Notes: generated by a model from the sequence alone, not told the origin. DNA of 64,000 bases from Amblyornis subalaris (GCA_018881555.1 JACAXG010000076.1:2540887-2604886), one strand, 5' to 3'; numbered from the stretch's first letter, positions 44,101 through 54,464 are shown. Translations and numbers: made by a program.

Positions 44101-47100
44101 AAAAATGGCTTTCAAAAGTTTTCACTTTTACAGCTCTAACTACAAAACACGTTTGTTTATCTGCTCAGGAGACTGTTTTCCCTCTTAGCCCAAAAACCTG
44201 CTTCTCATCTACCTGAGGGCAAGAGGAAAAATACCTTAATGCATAATTTAGTGGTGTACATTGATCCTTTACTGCAAACATTAACCCAAACATGAATTAA
44301 CTGATCACCAAATCAGTGCTACCAACTGTATGTNTACTTGGAACACTTCACATTTTCCCAACTCCCTCCAGTGGTTAAANAGGAAATCTAAGGGAGCTCA
44401 GCTGATTTCTGCTATGAAAAATAAAATGGAAAAGATTCAGTATTTAATAAAGAGGATGTTACAATTTTACACCTAAAACTTTGAAGAGTAGAAAAAATAT
44501 ATACTGTTTCTACTANCAGGGTAAAAGATCACAAATCCTACAGTGAAATGTCTCTTGTTCCCTCTCCTTCATCACAAATACAGTTTATTTTTATTCAATC
44601 CTCTCCATACACCACATTCTGCTCATACTTAATAATGTGATTATATAGACTGACAGAGAAGGTAAAAGTTGCATTTAGACTTAAAAATTAACAACGGCAG
44701 NTACTTTTGGCTAACATGACATCCCTTTTAAAAGTCAGTTTAAACAAACTGTGAAATTCATTACAAAACCAGTGAAGGATCAATCAAGGGTAAATTTTTA
44801 ATTGGTCATGCAATCAGCTGTTTTCATGAGGCAAGTTCAATGTGTTCCCTTTACCTTCACACACCAAAACTAAAACCACTATTAATAACCANGTAACGTC
44901 TGAATAATATTTATACAAAAGGTTATTTATCTAATGAATCTATTAAAACTGTTATATACATTTAATAACATGATACTTTCTAAAATGGTATCTCTTCCAA
45001 TAAGAATTTTTCAGATTCAGAACTGAGGACTGAATTATTGCTCAAAATGGCTGTAGCAGCTCTTGCATTCAGCAAAAAACCCTCAAATTCATCTTTTATC
45101 AACTCTGCAGTCTTCTCAGCAAAGCAAAGCAGAGGACCAGCTACAGAAAAATGAGTTACATGCCATTTTATGGTTTTAATTACTATAAAACATGCATCAT
45201 TTGCCTAAGGCAGCATGTTCTGCCACTTACCCTAAAAGTTGGGTAATAGTGAATCCCATATTCTTTGCACGTCTCGTAGTTCCCTTCTTCCCCACAGTCC
45301 AGCACTCCAACTCTAATGGCAGATTCCCAGTCTGGAAACAAAGATATCTTTCAATTTCCAGCAGAAGTGCCCACTGATCCCAGCTGATGAATTACCTTGC
45401 TTCCCATGTTGCAAATCAGCAACAGGACTCTGAGAGATTCCAGCAGCACAAAAATCCAGCCCTTGGTCGATTCTCATTTGCCATTCATTTCTATCCCCCA
45501 GTGTAATACAANCTACTGATTTTTAAAATAACTAAACCCTCCCTGTTTTTCTTGGCTGCATCAGCACCTAAACAAGAGGAATCCCAACACACAATGCAGC
45601 AGTCCCAGGGCTGAATCCAGGACGATGAAACTGGGGCCAACCCAACACTTGCAAGGTACCGGATTGAATTCCCCAGCTTTTCCCATTAGCTGTGCTCATA
45701 AAATAGACCATGCAGAATATATATAACTGAATAAAATTCANCCAGCAGTTACACATCCACATGGCTCTCAATTACAAACCCATAAATTTGATGTACCTTG
45801 TGTTAGAGCTTTTTTAACAAGTTGCTTTTTCTTGAACTTGCAATTTTCTGAGAGGCCTCAGAATTACACAGAGCCCCCAGTCCACGTAGTGNCTGCTGAA
45901 AGCTGTATTTATCTGTCAGTATTGTTCAGAAAGACATTAGTTATACCCCAAAAAATAGTCTGAGTTTTAACCAGAGTGTTGAACAGTTGAGTTTGAGCAT
46001 CACACTGAGTTTTCTTTATAGCAATAACCACAAGAGTTCAAGTGTTTCTATAAATATGCTTCTATAACTTCAATAAAAGCTTTCAACTAACTTACAGCTT
46101 TTNCCTTTTTGCTGGGAATTTATCTTTTTGAGCCAGGCTCTGCTGCAGCAATCACTTTAAGGAAGAACCACTCCAAGAGAATCCTTAGACAGATGCTTTT
46201 TAAAGCGAAGTTAAATCACACCAGCCGTGGGCAGAATTTGAAGGTCCCCCACAATTCCCAATAAAATTTAGAAAGCACTATAATTAAACCTGCTTTTATA
46301 GCAAAGAGCATGAAAGCTTCATCAAGTTCAAGNGCTGATGGACAGTTCTTGCCTAGCTGCTTCTGAAATTCAGCTTGACCTTTGTTTGTCTTTGGAGGGG
46401 ACTGGGGCAGCTGATGGAGTTTTGTGCTGAGCATGCCAAGGGCTGAGCGGGCACCAGGAGAGCCCTCAAACACGCTGGAGCAGATGGGCACCCATTCACA
46501 GCAGCACAAAGGACACAACAGCCCATTGCATCTCAGAAAATGCAAAATACAAAAGGAAAGTTTGGCTTCTGGGTATCTCTCTCATTCAACTTTCACCACT
46601 CCTCCTCCTTTTTCCACCTGTCTGGATCCTCCTCGGAACCATGAATAGGAGCTCTCCGACACAATGCAAACAACCCAGCACAACAAAGCACCCCCACCCC
46701 GNCTAAACACTCGGGTTAAAGAGCACCAGCTGGGGTGTGCTGCTTAGCATTCCTGCCGCTGGGAACGGGGCTTTTCCTTTCCAAGGGATGCCACAGTTGC
46801 TGGAGCGCACAGCCTGCACCGTGGAGTTACGGTGGCTTTTTAAAAGTGCTGATTAATTTTAAATTAGCATTAGTGGTTTTGAAATACTGACTCACAAACG
46901 ATGGGAAAGAGGCGGATGAGCGATGCATTACCCAACACAATCTCTGTTTATGCTAAACAAGCTCCAGTGAATGACAGGACTGTGTTGGACAAACTGGAAT
47001 CCTGCAGGTGGGTCAAACCTCCCACTTGAGAAATGCTACAGAGCACCAACCAGTGAATTACAAGGAATACACTTTCTTTTCATAAACCCGGAGTATCCTC

Positions 47101-50100
47101 TCCAGCTGGGTGTTTTCCATCAGGAAGCTTCAGTCAGGGAGGCAAAAGGCTCATCACAAGGCACCTCAGTTGCCTATTTTGACACTTGGCTGTCTCCTGA
47201 ACGATGACAAGGTGTCTGCAGTTCCCCACCAAATGTGTTCAAAGGACAAGTTCTAGTAGGAAATCATTAGTACTGGATTTGGAACAACAACTGCTAGATT
47301 TGGAACAGTTGTTCCAAACCCTCAGGAGTGGATTCATTCTGTGTATAATTCACAGGTATGTGGGGTTTCCAAGGGTTTGTTACCACACATAATTCCAGCC
47401 CACAGTCATTCTGCTGGATAGATTCAATCATCTTTTAGACAGANAAAGGACAATTAACTCTAATGGCCACTTTNGCCACTGCTGCAATAAAATGAAATGT
47501 GTGATTAGGAAAGCAGCAGCACTGACTGAGCTTAAAGCCCATTCTGAGAGGAGAGGGAGTACCAAAATCAAAACATAAATTACGCAAAACCAAGCACTGA
47601 TCCTATTTTTCAGGAGGATTATGTTCTTCTATGAAGTCTGCAATGGTGGTATTGCCAACATTTAGCAAATGAGAAATGAAATAAAAATTAAGTCTATTAG
47701 CACAGGCCTTTTTTTGGACAAAGTAGTTGCACCAATTTATGCAACAGGATTTTGTCTGAATACTAAATCAGCAAACATAACCCCAGTGATCTAGGAGTCC
47801 CCTAATGTAAATGACCCTGCATCCTCAAGGATAGCTTTAATATCCTAGCAGATGAGTAAATATTTTTTGAAAGGAAATGTTGAGACAGATTAAGTGGGCA
47901 AAACGTTTTGGTTTTGCTTTCTTTGANGAAGCTACCAATGAAAAGTGTGACTGTTCTGTCTCCTACTAAAATTCATTCATCCAACTTGAAAATGGAAACA
48001 TTTTGCAGACAAGTAACACCAGAAGCCANTAGCATTTGCTGGTGGTGCCAATGTCCACAAACATTCAAAATCCACTTTCTAAATCAAAGTCTTTATAAAA
48101 ACTGAATGGATTAAAGAGCAGAGAGGCCTTTAACTGGTTGCAGTGATACAAGTGCATAGCAGCATTTGCAGTTACCATGACTACAAGTGAGAAAGAAAAT
48201 ATGTCTTTGAAGAAGTCTTTACAAGTTACAAAGGTGTCANGCTGCTGTAATCCTATGTAAACATGTCTCTGGCTTATTTTGACCAAAGCTCTGGCCAGTT
48301 TGGGCTCTTCATGATCTTCACCGCNGTGCTCAAACACCTCCTTGTTACTTCAAAGGAGAAGATCTAATATTATTTTGGCCACTAGCAGATCAAAACAGTA
48401 GAGAAAACGTTACATAAACTTATGCAAATTAAAGAGAAAAAAAGCTGCTNGTTTATAAACAACCCCCCCATGCAAGTAAGGAGCATTTGAAGTGCTCTGA
48501 AAACCATGACTGCTCTGTGTGTCTCTGGGTTTCAGTTTTTGCTCATCAATCACAATTCTTCAGCGTGTGATGAGTTCATCAGGACCTATTTTTGGGTGGG
48601 CTTCCATTTCTGTATATCTAAATGTACACCTAATACTGCTCCTACATCTCATGTGAGTTGTTAACACTTTCCAGAGTGTCACAGAACAGCCAGAGCTCTT
48701 CACTCCCTCTCAAAGACAAACCATGAGCACATTAGAACTTCTGTCTCCATCCTGGAAATGTCTCTTGGGTGAAATGTGAAATTAAGAGTAGTTTAAAAGC
48801 TTTTTACACTGCTATATTAAGCATAACATTTACTACAAATTTGATCTCAGGTTTCTTCCCCAGCAGAAGTACTGAACTTTAATCGATACCTGAGGGGCCT
48901 GTTTATTTCCTTACATCTACAAATAGAATAAAACACTTCAGCACCCGCCAAAAAACCTGAGCAGGCTAAGACACAACAAGGCAGGTCTCTCAGTATAAGC
49001 TGTGGAGGCCATTATTTATTTTTAAGTCACTAATTAATAAATCTGAAAACCTGGTTCTCACTTTACTTGATTTTTGTATTATTTCCTGGTGGTCCTTTTC
49101 CCCCTTCTAGCCCATCCACGCTATACTGAGTATGCAAGATATAAATCAAATGTGTGCATGGCCTCTCCAGTACTGCAGTAATTTTTGTTTAGCCTCTGAA
49201 ACAGGCTGTTCTCTTTACAAAACATTCAGAAGATAAACATCATGCCTCCAAGAGTTCAGTCTAAACAAACCTCGTGTATACACAGGGACACTTGTGTGCA
49301 AACCCACAGCTGGATCACTCTGTCTGCGTGTCAGGTGATGTTTTATCCCTGGATTCCTTCAAAACCTTTGATCTGGATGTGTGCTTCCACCATCCTCGCC
49401 TTGCTCTGTCCCATGTGCTATTTTGGCAGTGTGGCACCACCAGAGCAGTGGGATGAGGGTGATGCTCACACACTGTGGTACAACCAGAGCAGAGGAACGA
49501 GGGTGATGTTCACACAGAGGCATAACCAGGATGAGGGTGATGCTCACAAGCTGAAGCACATCCAGAGCAGAGGGATGAGGGTGATGCTCACACACCAGGC
49601 ACCATCAGAGCAGGGGATGAGGGTGATGCTCACAAGCTGAAGCACATCCAGAACAGCGGGATGAGGGTGATGCTCACACACTGCGGTACAACCAGAACAG
49701 CGGGATGAGGGTGATGCTCACACACTGNNNNNNNNNNNNNNNNNNNNNNNNNNNNNNNNNNNNNNNNNNNNNNNNNNNNNNNNNNNNNNNNNNNNNNNNN
49801 NNNNNNNGGTACAACCAGAACAGCGGGATGAGGGTGATGCTCACACACTGTGGTACAACCAGAGCAGTGGGATGAGGGCGATGCTCACACACAGAGGCAC
49901 AACCAGAGCGGTGGGATGAGGGTGACCCTTACACACAGAGGCACAACCGAGGCACCGGGGCTCACACAACCCCCGGCCACACGTGGCACGGCCCGCAGAG
50001 CCCACGGGTGACGCAGCGCCCGAGGCCCCGCGGCCACCCAGCCCCGCGCCCCACGGGGCACCGCGAGGCACCGCCGCGGCCCTGCCCCGGCTCCGGGCAC

Positions 50101-50442
50101 CGCGGGAGGCCGCGAAGGGCCGCGGGACAGCGGCCGGGCCGGCGGGGCCGTGTGCGGTGACCCGGTCCGAGCCTCACCTTTGACGTCCCCCGCCAGCGCC
50201 CGCCAGGTGGGCGCGAAGGCGATGCAGTGGCCGCAGGACGAGCTGTAGAACTGCACCACCCAGGCGGCCGAGGAGTTGAGCAGCGCCGGCCGCACCGAGC
50301 CGGCCGTCAGCACGGTCAGCGGGTCGTGCCCGGGCCGGTACAGCCGCGCCGTGGCGGCCGCCGCCAGCAGCACCGGGAGCAGCGCCGGCAGCAGCCCCGG
50401 CAGCGGGAGCAGCGCCCGCCGGCCCCCGCCCGCCGCCGCCAT
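28644..50442 (-). CDS. QSOX2: Sulfhydryl oxidase 2 (quiescin Q6-like), twelve coding exons
   Basis: A flavin enzyme that makes disulfide bonds in client proteins and passes the electrons to oxygen, giving hydrogen peroxide; it works in the Golgi and secretory pathway. Coding exons in order: 50178-50442, 45231-45331, 43997-44045, 42763-42868, 42476-42566, 40975-41120, 40381-40524, 38198-38327, 36257-36379, 35131-35281, 31386-31574, 28644-29194. All phases agree and give 681 residues (human about 698). Order: signal peptide about 10-32; thioredoxin domain with CGHC 70-73 and the Cys101/Cys110 pair; second, redox-inactive thioredoxin fold; Erv/ALR FAD domain with Cys400, Cys412 and active-site CKAC 458-461; CPAC 518-521; transmembrane helix about 644-665; basic tail. 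The tail [19 protein letters not shown] marks QSOX2 rather than QSOX1. Residue 69, normally Trp before CGHC, is Ser. Confidence 0.96.
29195..31385 (-). other. QSOX2: QSOX2 intron 11
   Basis: AT-rich intron with no recognisable repeat family, RNA or nested gene. Confidence 0.6.
31386..31574 (-). CDS. QSOX2: QSOX2 coding exon 11 (Erv active site)
   Basis: The acceptor is CTTGCAG and the donor is GCAG|GTATGG. It encodes residues 436-498 with the catalytic [19 protein letters not shown] (CKAC 458-461) and the FAD-contacting [17 protein letters not shown] helix. Confidence 0.96.
31575..35130 (-). other. QSOX2: QSOX2 intron 10
   Basis: AT-rich intron of about 3.6 kb. A 154-codon plus-strand frame at 33337-33801 has no protein-like character or splice context. 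No repeat family is recognised. Confidence 0.55.
35131..35281 (-). CDS. QSOX2: QSOX2 coding exon 10 (start of Erv/ALR FAD domain)
   Basis: The acceptor is a run of Ts ending TTGCAG and the donor is ACAG|GTGAGC. It encodes residues 386-435 with [20 protein letters not shown], the FAD-binding segment including Cys400 and Cys412. Confidence 0.96.
36257..36379 (-). CDS. QSOX2: QSOX2 coding exon 9
   Basis: The acceptor is TTTTCTCAG and the donor is CGG|GTAAGC. It encodes residues 345-385, [19 protein letters not shown] through VNNKMR, the helical linker before the Erv domain. Confidence 0.95.
36380..38197 (-). other. QSOX2: QSOX2 intron 8
   Basis: AT-rich intron with no recognisable feature besides several isolated Ns. 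Confidence 0.55.
38198..38327 (-). CDS. QSOX2: QSOX2 coding exon 8
   Basis: The acceptor is GTGTTCCAG and the donor is AAG|GTAGGC. It encodes residues 301-344: [20 protein letters not shown], then [20 protein letters not shown]. This is the conserved start of the helical region linking the thioredoxin and Erv parts. Confidence 0.95.
38328..40380 (-). other. QSOX2: QSOX2 intron 7
   Basis: AT-rich intron of about 2.05 kb. It contains a 106-codon minus-strand frame at 39858-40178 with a fairly mixed amino-acid composition but no recognised family; see the findings. No repeat family is recognised. Confidence 0.5.
40381..40524 (-). CDS. QSOX2: QSOX2 coding exon 7
   Basis: The acceptor is TTTCTATGCAG and the donor is GATAA|GTAAGTG. 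It encodes residues 253-300, [20 protein letters not shown] followed by a polar stretch to KVWKEFD, the end of the second thioredoxin-like domain. Confidence 0.95.
40975..41120 (-). CDS. QSOX2: QSOX2 coding exon 6
   Basis: The acceptor is CATTACCCAG and the donor is AACAA|GTAAGC. It encodes residues 205-252, including [20 protein letters not shown]. This is the second thioredoxin fold, where the vertebrate QSOX family lacks a CxxC. Confidence 0.96.
41121..42475 (-). other. QSOX2: QSOX2 intron 5
   Basis: AT-rich intron. A plus-strand poly-T run at about 41327-41351 is the only simple sequence; no family repeat is recognised. Confidence 0.55.
42476..42566 (-). CDS. QSOX2: QSOX2 coding exon 5
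   Basis: The acceptor is TTTTCTTCAAAG and the donor is GAG|GTAACG. It encodes residues 174-204, ending [19 protein letters not shown] used the AAAG acceptor rather than a downstream CCAG because it keeps the length and SSDITSL alignment with human QSOX2. Confidence 0.93.
42763..42868 (-). CDS. QSOX2: QSOX2 coding exon 4
   Basis: The acceptor is TTCCCAGCAG and the donor is GTGTT|GTAAGT. It encodes residues 139-173: [20 protein letters not shown], then a stretch ending [11 protein letters not shown]. It completes the first thioredoxin domain. Confidence 0.94.
43997..44045 (-). CDS. QSOX2: QSOX2 coding exon 3 (49 bp microexon-like)
   Basis: The acceptor is CCATGCAG and the donor is CAAG|GTAAGA. 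It encodes residues 123-138, Tyr-X-[14 protein letters not shown]. X is Phe or Leu because of an N at 44040. Phases match both neighbours. Confidence 0.93.
45231..45331 (-). CDS. QSOX2: QSOX2 coding exon 2
   Basis: The acceptor is TGTTTCCAG and the donor is TTTTAGG|GTAAGT. It encodes residues 89-122, including [12 protein letters not shown] (Cys101/Cys110) and the cis-proline motif YYPTF. Confidence 0.95.
47278..47318. repeat. Nested palindrome in QSOX2 intron 1
   Basis: TTTGGAACA-GT-TGTTCCAAA at 47299-47318 is a perfect palindrome except for its two central bases. A partial direct copy, TTTGGAACAAC at 47278-47288, is also an 11-bp reverse complement of the final GTTGTTCCAAA, so two alternative hairpins are possible. 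Confidence 0.9.
49434..49948. repeat. Minisatellite of about 44 bp in QSOX2 intron 1
   Basis: Imperfect tandem units are built around GGGATGAGGGTGATGCTCAC followed by a variable linker (CACACTGTGGTACAACCAGA, or CAAGCTGAAGCACATCCAGA). Unit spacing is about 43-46 bases where intact. The array is broken by an 80-base N run, so its true copy number is unknown. It starts about 230 bases downstream of the exon 1 donor on the transcribed strand. Confidence 0.95.
49728..49807. other. Assembly gap (80 Ns)
   Basis: A run of 80 Ns interrupts the minisatellite, and the same unit is seen on both sides. The gap size may be an estimate. Confidence 0.98.
50178..50442 (-). CDS. QSOX2: QSOX2 coding exon 1 (signal peptide and CGHC)
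   Basis: The ATG is at 50440-50442 in a good context (CAACATGGCG) and the donor is AAAG|GTGAGG. It encodes residues 1-88: a Leu/Ala-rich signal peptide, ARLYRPG, the Asn56 glycosylation site (NSS), and the thioredoxin centre [15 protein letters not shown] matches the human QSOX2 start. An upstream out-of-frame ATG lies near 50500 and would make an overlapping frame. Confidence 0.95.
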
Positions 50443-50520
50443 GTTGAGACGCGCGGAGAGGGGCGGGGCGGGACCGCGCCATAGCAACGCGCCCGGCCAT
50501 GGCGGCACGGCCTGAGGGGG
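50443..50520 (-). promoter_or_regulatory. QSOX2: QSOX2 proximal promoter / 5' UTR
   Basis: This is a TATA-less CpG-island promoter. On the minus strand, CCCGCCCCGCCCC is a GC box. GCGTTGCTATGGCGC resembles an RFX X-box half plus spacer. The start codon itself sits in AACATGGCGGC, a YY1-type site typical of genes with short 5' UTRs. The transcription start must lie within about 100 bases of the ATG if these are used; this is inferred. Confidence 0.55.
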
Positions 50521-50745
50521 GCGGCGGTGCCCCCGAGGGGAAGGGGGAGCATCCTGTGTCCCTGAGGGCAGCCGCGGTGCCCCTAAAGGGAACGGGGACC
50601 GTCCCGTGTCCCTAAGGGGAGCGGCGATGCCCCGAGGGGAACGGGGACCGTCCCATGTCCCTGAGGGAAGCGGGGATTGTCCGTGTCCTTGACGGGACCA
50701 TCCGGTGTCCCTGAGGGGAGCGAGGACTGTCCATGTGCCCTGAGC
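50512..50745. repeat. GC-rich tandem repeat of about 50 bp upstream of QSOX2
   Basis: Roughly four to five diverged units share GGGGACCGTCCCGTGTCCCT and GAGGGGAACGG or GAGGGGAGCGG blocks. The array begins immediately upstream of the likely transcription start, so copy-number change could affect promoter spacing. Confidence 0.85.
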
Positions 50746-53700
50746 GTTGCAAAAGACGGAACATATAAAATTTTTCTAAAGAAAGGATGGTCTTTGATGT
50801 TTGGTTTAATCCGTGAAACAGAGAGCAGCCAACGAGCTCTAAGTGATGTCCAGGCGTTAGAAAAACAAATGACTTGTTGGTAGAATTGCCTTGTTAAGGT
50901 TTAGGACTGGACATGCTTCGATGATCCCAGCACAGGGGGAAGCTAAAGCTTGGAAAGCCCAAGCTTGGAGCAGGAGTGTGACACCAAACCCTGGTAACAN
51001 GGACACGCCACCAACACACCCTTGACCGCTATGTTGAGAACCATGTTCCCCTCAGGAATGGCTNAAAAAAAAAAGTAAGATGAGCGAGTTAACGGAGATT
51101 GATTGTCACTTGTCACTCAAGTGGCCGTGCACAGGAACAGGTTGCCCAGNGAGGGTGTGGAGTCTCCCTCACNGGAGTTATCTCAGAACTGTCCGGACAC
51201 AATCCCGTGCCNTGGGCTCTGGGGTGACCCTGCTGGANCAGGGAGGTTGCACTCCATGACCCACTNTGGTCCCTTCCACTCTTGGCCATTCTGGGCATCT
51301 TTGAGATCGCTTGGTGGCCAAATTTATGTGGCAATTGGTACAGAAACAGAAGTTTTAACTTCACAGAGCCTCTCGCTGAGTAGAGATGAAAGCAGGGCAG
51401 CCCTTGGGTCAAGAGCTCTTTCATCCCAACCCCTCTCGGCAGGGAAGAGCCATCTCTCCTCACACTGAAGTGCTGATAAAAGGCTGTGCGTGGGCAGGGT
51501 GGTAGAAACTCTGTCCTTTCCNTAAACTCAGGCTGGATGTGCACTAGGAATGGATTTTAGCACCTCTTGTAGCTCTAGCCACAGTATGGAAGTCTCCTTG
51601 CATTTCTATGTACGGGCTCAAGACTTTTCATTACATTAATGAGGAGCAGAAAACCAACAACGTCCCCAGAGAAGGATTTCAGAGGAGTTTAAAACTCAGA
51701 TAATGAAAGACTGAAGCCTCTGAAAAGAGAATTCTTGCTTCTGTTACTCAAAACCACTTCTTTTAATCCTGGAAGAACAAGTAGAAAATAAAGGGGTTTA
51801 AATTCTGATTTCAGGCCCATCAGGGTGAATTCAGGGTTAGAATCTAATTTATCATTGTTTCTNGTCAGTAACCGACAGACAATACAAGGGTAAGAACCTT
51901 ATATACAGTAAAATCCTCTCTGAGACTAACAAATTCTGCCACTTCTGCCTTTTCCTGATCCTTTCTTTTATGTGAGCATTAATATCCAAAGTGGTTCAGA
52001 CATGTATCTTTTGATCCGTATCCACAGGTACAACCTAAATGGTTTCTCATATCACATCCCAGCTTTGAGGTTTTCTGTCTCTATTTTTCCTGGGTACAGC
52101 AAGCAACAAAATAGATGGTTACAACAGCAGAGTCCAGCAGCTTCAAAGAATTGAAAAATCTTGTGGCAGNTGCTAATTAGGATTTTAAAATCTGCAGTGC
52201 CTAAGATATTTTAGAGCACATTTTATTCAGAAGAATTGTTAAATGNATGAAGATGAAAGAGATGGATTACAGGAGAATTAAATGTAGGGTTTAACTGAGA
52301 AATAATCATTTTCTATGAAAGATAATGACTCCTCTTGAGGCTAGTATCAAGATTTATTGACCCAGGAGGTTAATATTGATCAAACCCAAGGCAAACAAAA
52401 TATTAGACCTTGAAGGAGAGTAATCTTGATATTGAAGTCTTGCCACTGAGTGAACAGGTCAATATATCTGGGTGCCAGAATCTCGGGTTTTGAACACAGA
52501 CTGGTGGGGGATATTAAACACGTCTGACATGTTCTGTGCGCACACTTTTTATTCTCAGCGGCAGGAGTTACTTTATAGCTGTGTCCTTCCCTGCAGGGCA
52601 GCGTGTGAGGGTTCAGGCTTCACTCACCCCCCTCATTGCGAAGATGATGGTTCTCTGCCTCAGGTGGAACACAAGGCTGAAGTCAAACAAGTCGTTCAGC
52701 TATTTATTCATATCTGATATTTTAATAGCTTTCATTCCAAACACAAGGATCCTGCTGCTGCTGCTGCAAAACCAGAGTGACAATAAACTGAAAAACCAGA
52801 GCGCTGCAAGATATAGATTTGTCTTTGTATCCAACACTCTGTAAGTCCGGGAGAAAAAAAAAATTGAGTTAAATTCTACTATAAACTGACAACAAGAAAA
52901 CAAGTAACTGATGTGGATTAACTGATCAATGAGGATAAAAGTCAGAGAGAAGGAAATGTACCACTAGAGACATGAAAATAGTTCATAGGATAAGATCAAC
53001 AGTTACTGCCCTCAGGGCAGAAGTTGCCTTTTTCTTTCTGCTCATATGGCAACAAGCAGGGGAGGGTTTAATGTGCCCAGCAAAACAAAAGTGCTCCCAT
53101 TCACTGCTGAGAAGAGCAGTGTGTACAATATAATCTGCAATTCTAATTGGTTTCAGGGAAAATAAATATGATAGACATAGCTTATTTTGTTTATTCAGAA
53201 AACAAGTACAAAAAGAACTAAGACAGCAGTGTTCAAAAATAAACACATTTTATGTTTGTATTTCCCCTTACCAAAACCAGATTGTAAGTATTGTATTTTT
53301 AAATCTAAGTTTATGTACCATTTATGTTTATTNACCCTGATTTCAATTTTATTTGAAAGATATTCTGAATGAATAGGATTTGAAAAAATCTGATCTCTTT
53401 ACAATCAATTATTCAATAATGAACAGTTTCTGAAGTCCAGTAAGAAATATTTGCACAGTATTTATTTTAAAAAGAACTAACAAAAATTTGGTCTTCCCAA
53501 TGGAAAGTAGGTGGGACCACAGCAATTTCCATAGTGAACAATTACCATCCTCAGGGAATGCTTCTATTTCCTTGTTAAAATCTTGATTGTTCCCATTTTG
53601 CCAATACAAAAGGAATATTGATTTCCTCTGTTTTGCCTATTAAAGTAAATTCCCAGCACCCCAGTTTGTAAAAATTCAACAGGCTCATGTGAAATGCATG

Positions 53701-54464
53701 ATAAATAACCCAATTACAGGCACATAGTTAATTGTCAGAAATTGAAGTTACTGATAGAAAAGTCTCCNATTTAAAGTGCATCACATCAGTATTTGTCTCA
53801 TTTGCATAAAATTATAGACATTTAACNCAAAGGTCTGGCTCTAGGGTTCTGCCAGTCCCTGTGCCACATCTCTGAAGCCATTTCCAGGCTACTTTTAACG
53901 AGTTCCACAGTGTATTAGAAGANAAAAAGATGGTGCACAGTCACCTTTAAATCTTCTGTACCCATGAGGAAAAGTTTTAGCCTTGTTCCAATTGGAGAAG
54001 TTTATTCCAAAGTACAGAAGTCCACAGCAATTCAGGTTCTAGGAGATTGAATTCCATGCTCACATTTACATTCCTAAGAGACACCACTCAGTTCCTGAAC
54101 ATGATTTTCAAACTGTGGTTCTCCTGTCATCATTCACAACCTGAACATGATAACAAGAATATGCTAATTTGCACACAAATTGGTTTTGAAACCTGTTTGT
54201 AGAGACTTGGATACAATTTTAAAACACATTGTGCTCTTCAAAGCAAAGAAAGTGCTGTCTTGAACAAAAAAAAAGAATAAAATTTCCACACTTTGGATTG
54301 TGTGTCAGTCTAAGACAATCNTTGATCTTAATGAGCCTTCCCAAAGCACGAGAATATTTTGTGTAATATTTTTCTACCTTTGCAAGTCTTTGCATCCCTT
54401 CACTGTAAACATGAATGTACAAACTAGGCCAAGGCCACGCTGGTGTTAGATACAAGTTTGGAGT
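50746..54464. other. Intergenic region between QSOX2 and CCDC187
   Basis: No gene is recognised. It contains one CR1 tail at about 51.1-51.3 kb and otherwise AT-rich unique sequence. Some of the right-hand part could belong to a longer CCDC187 3' UTR, since further AATAAA signals on the minus strand occur at about 53460 and 52699. Confidence 0.55.
51122..51298 (+). mobile_element. CR1 LINE 3' fragment, diverged
   Basis: CAGGAACAGGTTGCCCAG, GGGTGTGGAGTCTCC, GGTGACCCTGCTGGANCAGG, CACTCCATGACCCAC and GGTCCCTTCCA follow the order of an avian CR1 3' end in plus orientation. Five Ns fall inside. The terminal octamer is degenerate (CCATTCTGGGCAT). Confidence 0.85.

Larger units (their letters stand above)
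45332..50177 (-). other. QSOX2: QSOX2 intron 1
   Basis: The largest QSOX2 intron, about 4.8 kb. It holds a palindrome at 47299-47318 and a minisatellite with an N gap at 49434-49948. The rest is AT-rich unique sequence. A 90-codon minus-strand frame at 48065-48337 carries two Ns and is not assigned. Confidence 0.7.
49950..50745. promoter_or_regulatory. QSOX2: CpG island at the QSOX2 5' end
   Basis: GC- and CpG-rich sequence spans the start of intron 1, exon 1, the promoter and an upstream tandem repeat. CCDC187 ends about 4 kb upstream in the same orientation, so this island most likely serves QSOX2 only. Confidence 0.75.

Noticed and set aside
49434..49948. CRISPR array
   Set aside because: The host is a vertebrate, and the spacers are related to one another; this is a minisatellite.
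28644..50442. QSOX1 instead of QSOX2
   Set aside because: The C-terminal [18 protein letters not shown] helix and the MAAAG start match QSOX2, and the gene lies beside LHX3.
50174..50500. Overlapping upstream frame as a second QSOX2-locus protein
   Set aside because: It is the out-of-frame shadow of exon 1 started by an upstream ATG; Gly/Ala/Arg-rich and without a domain.
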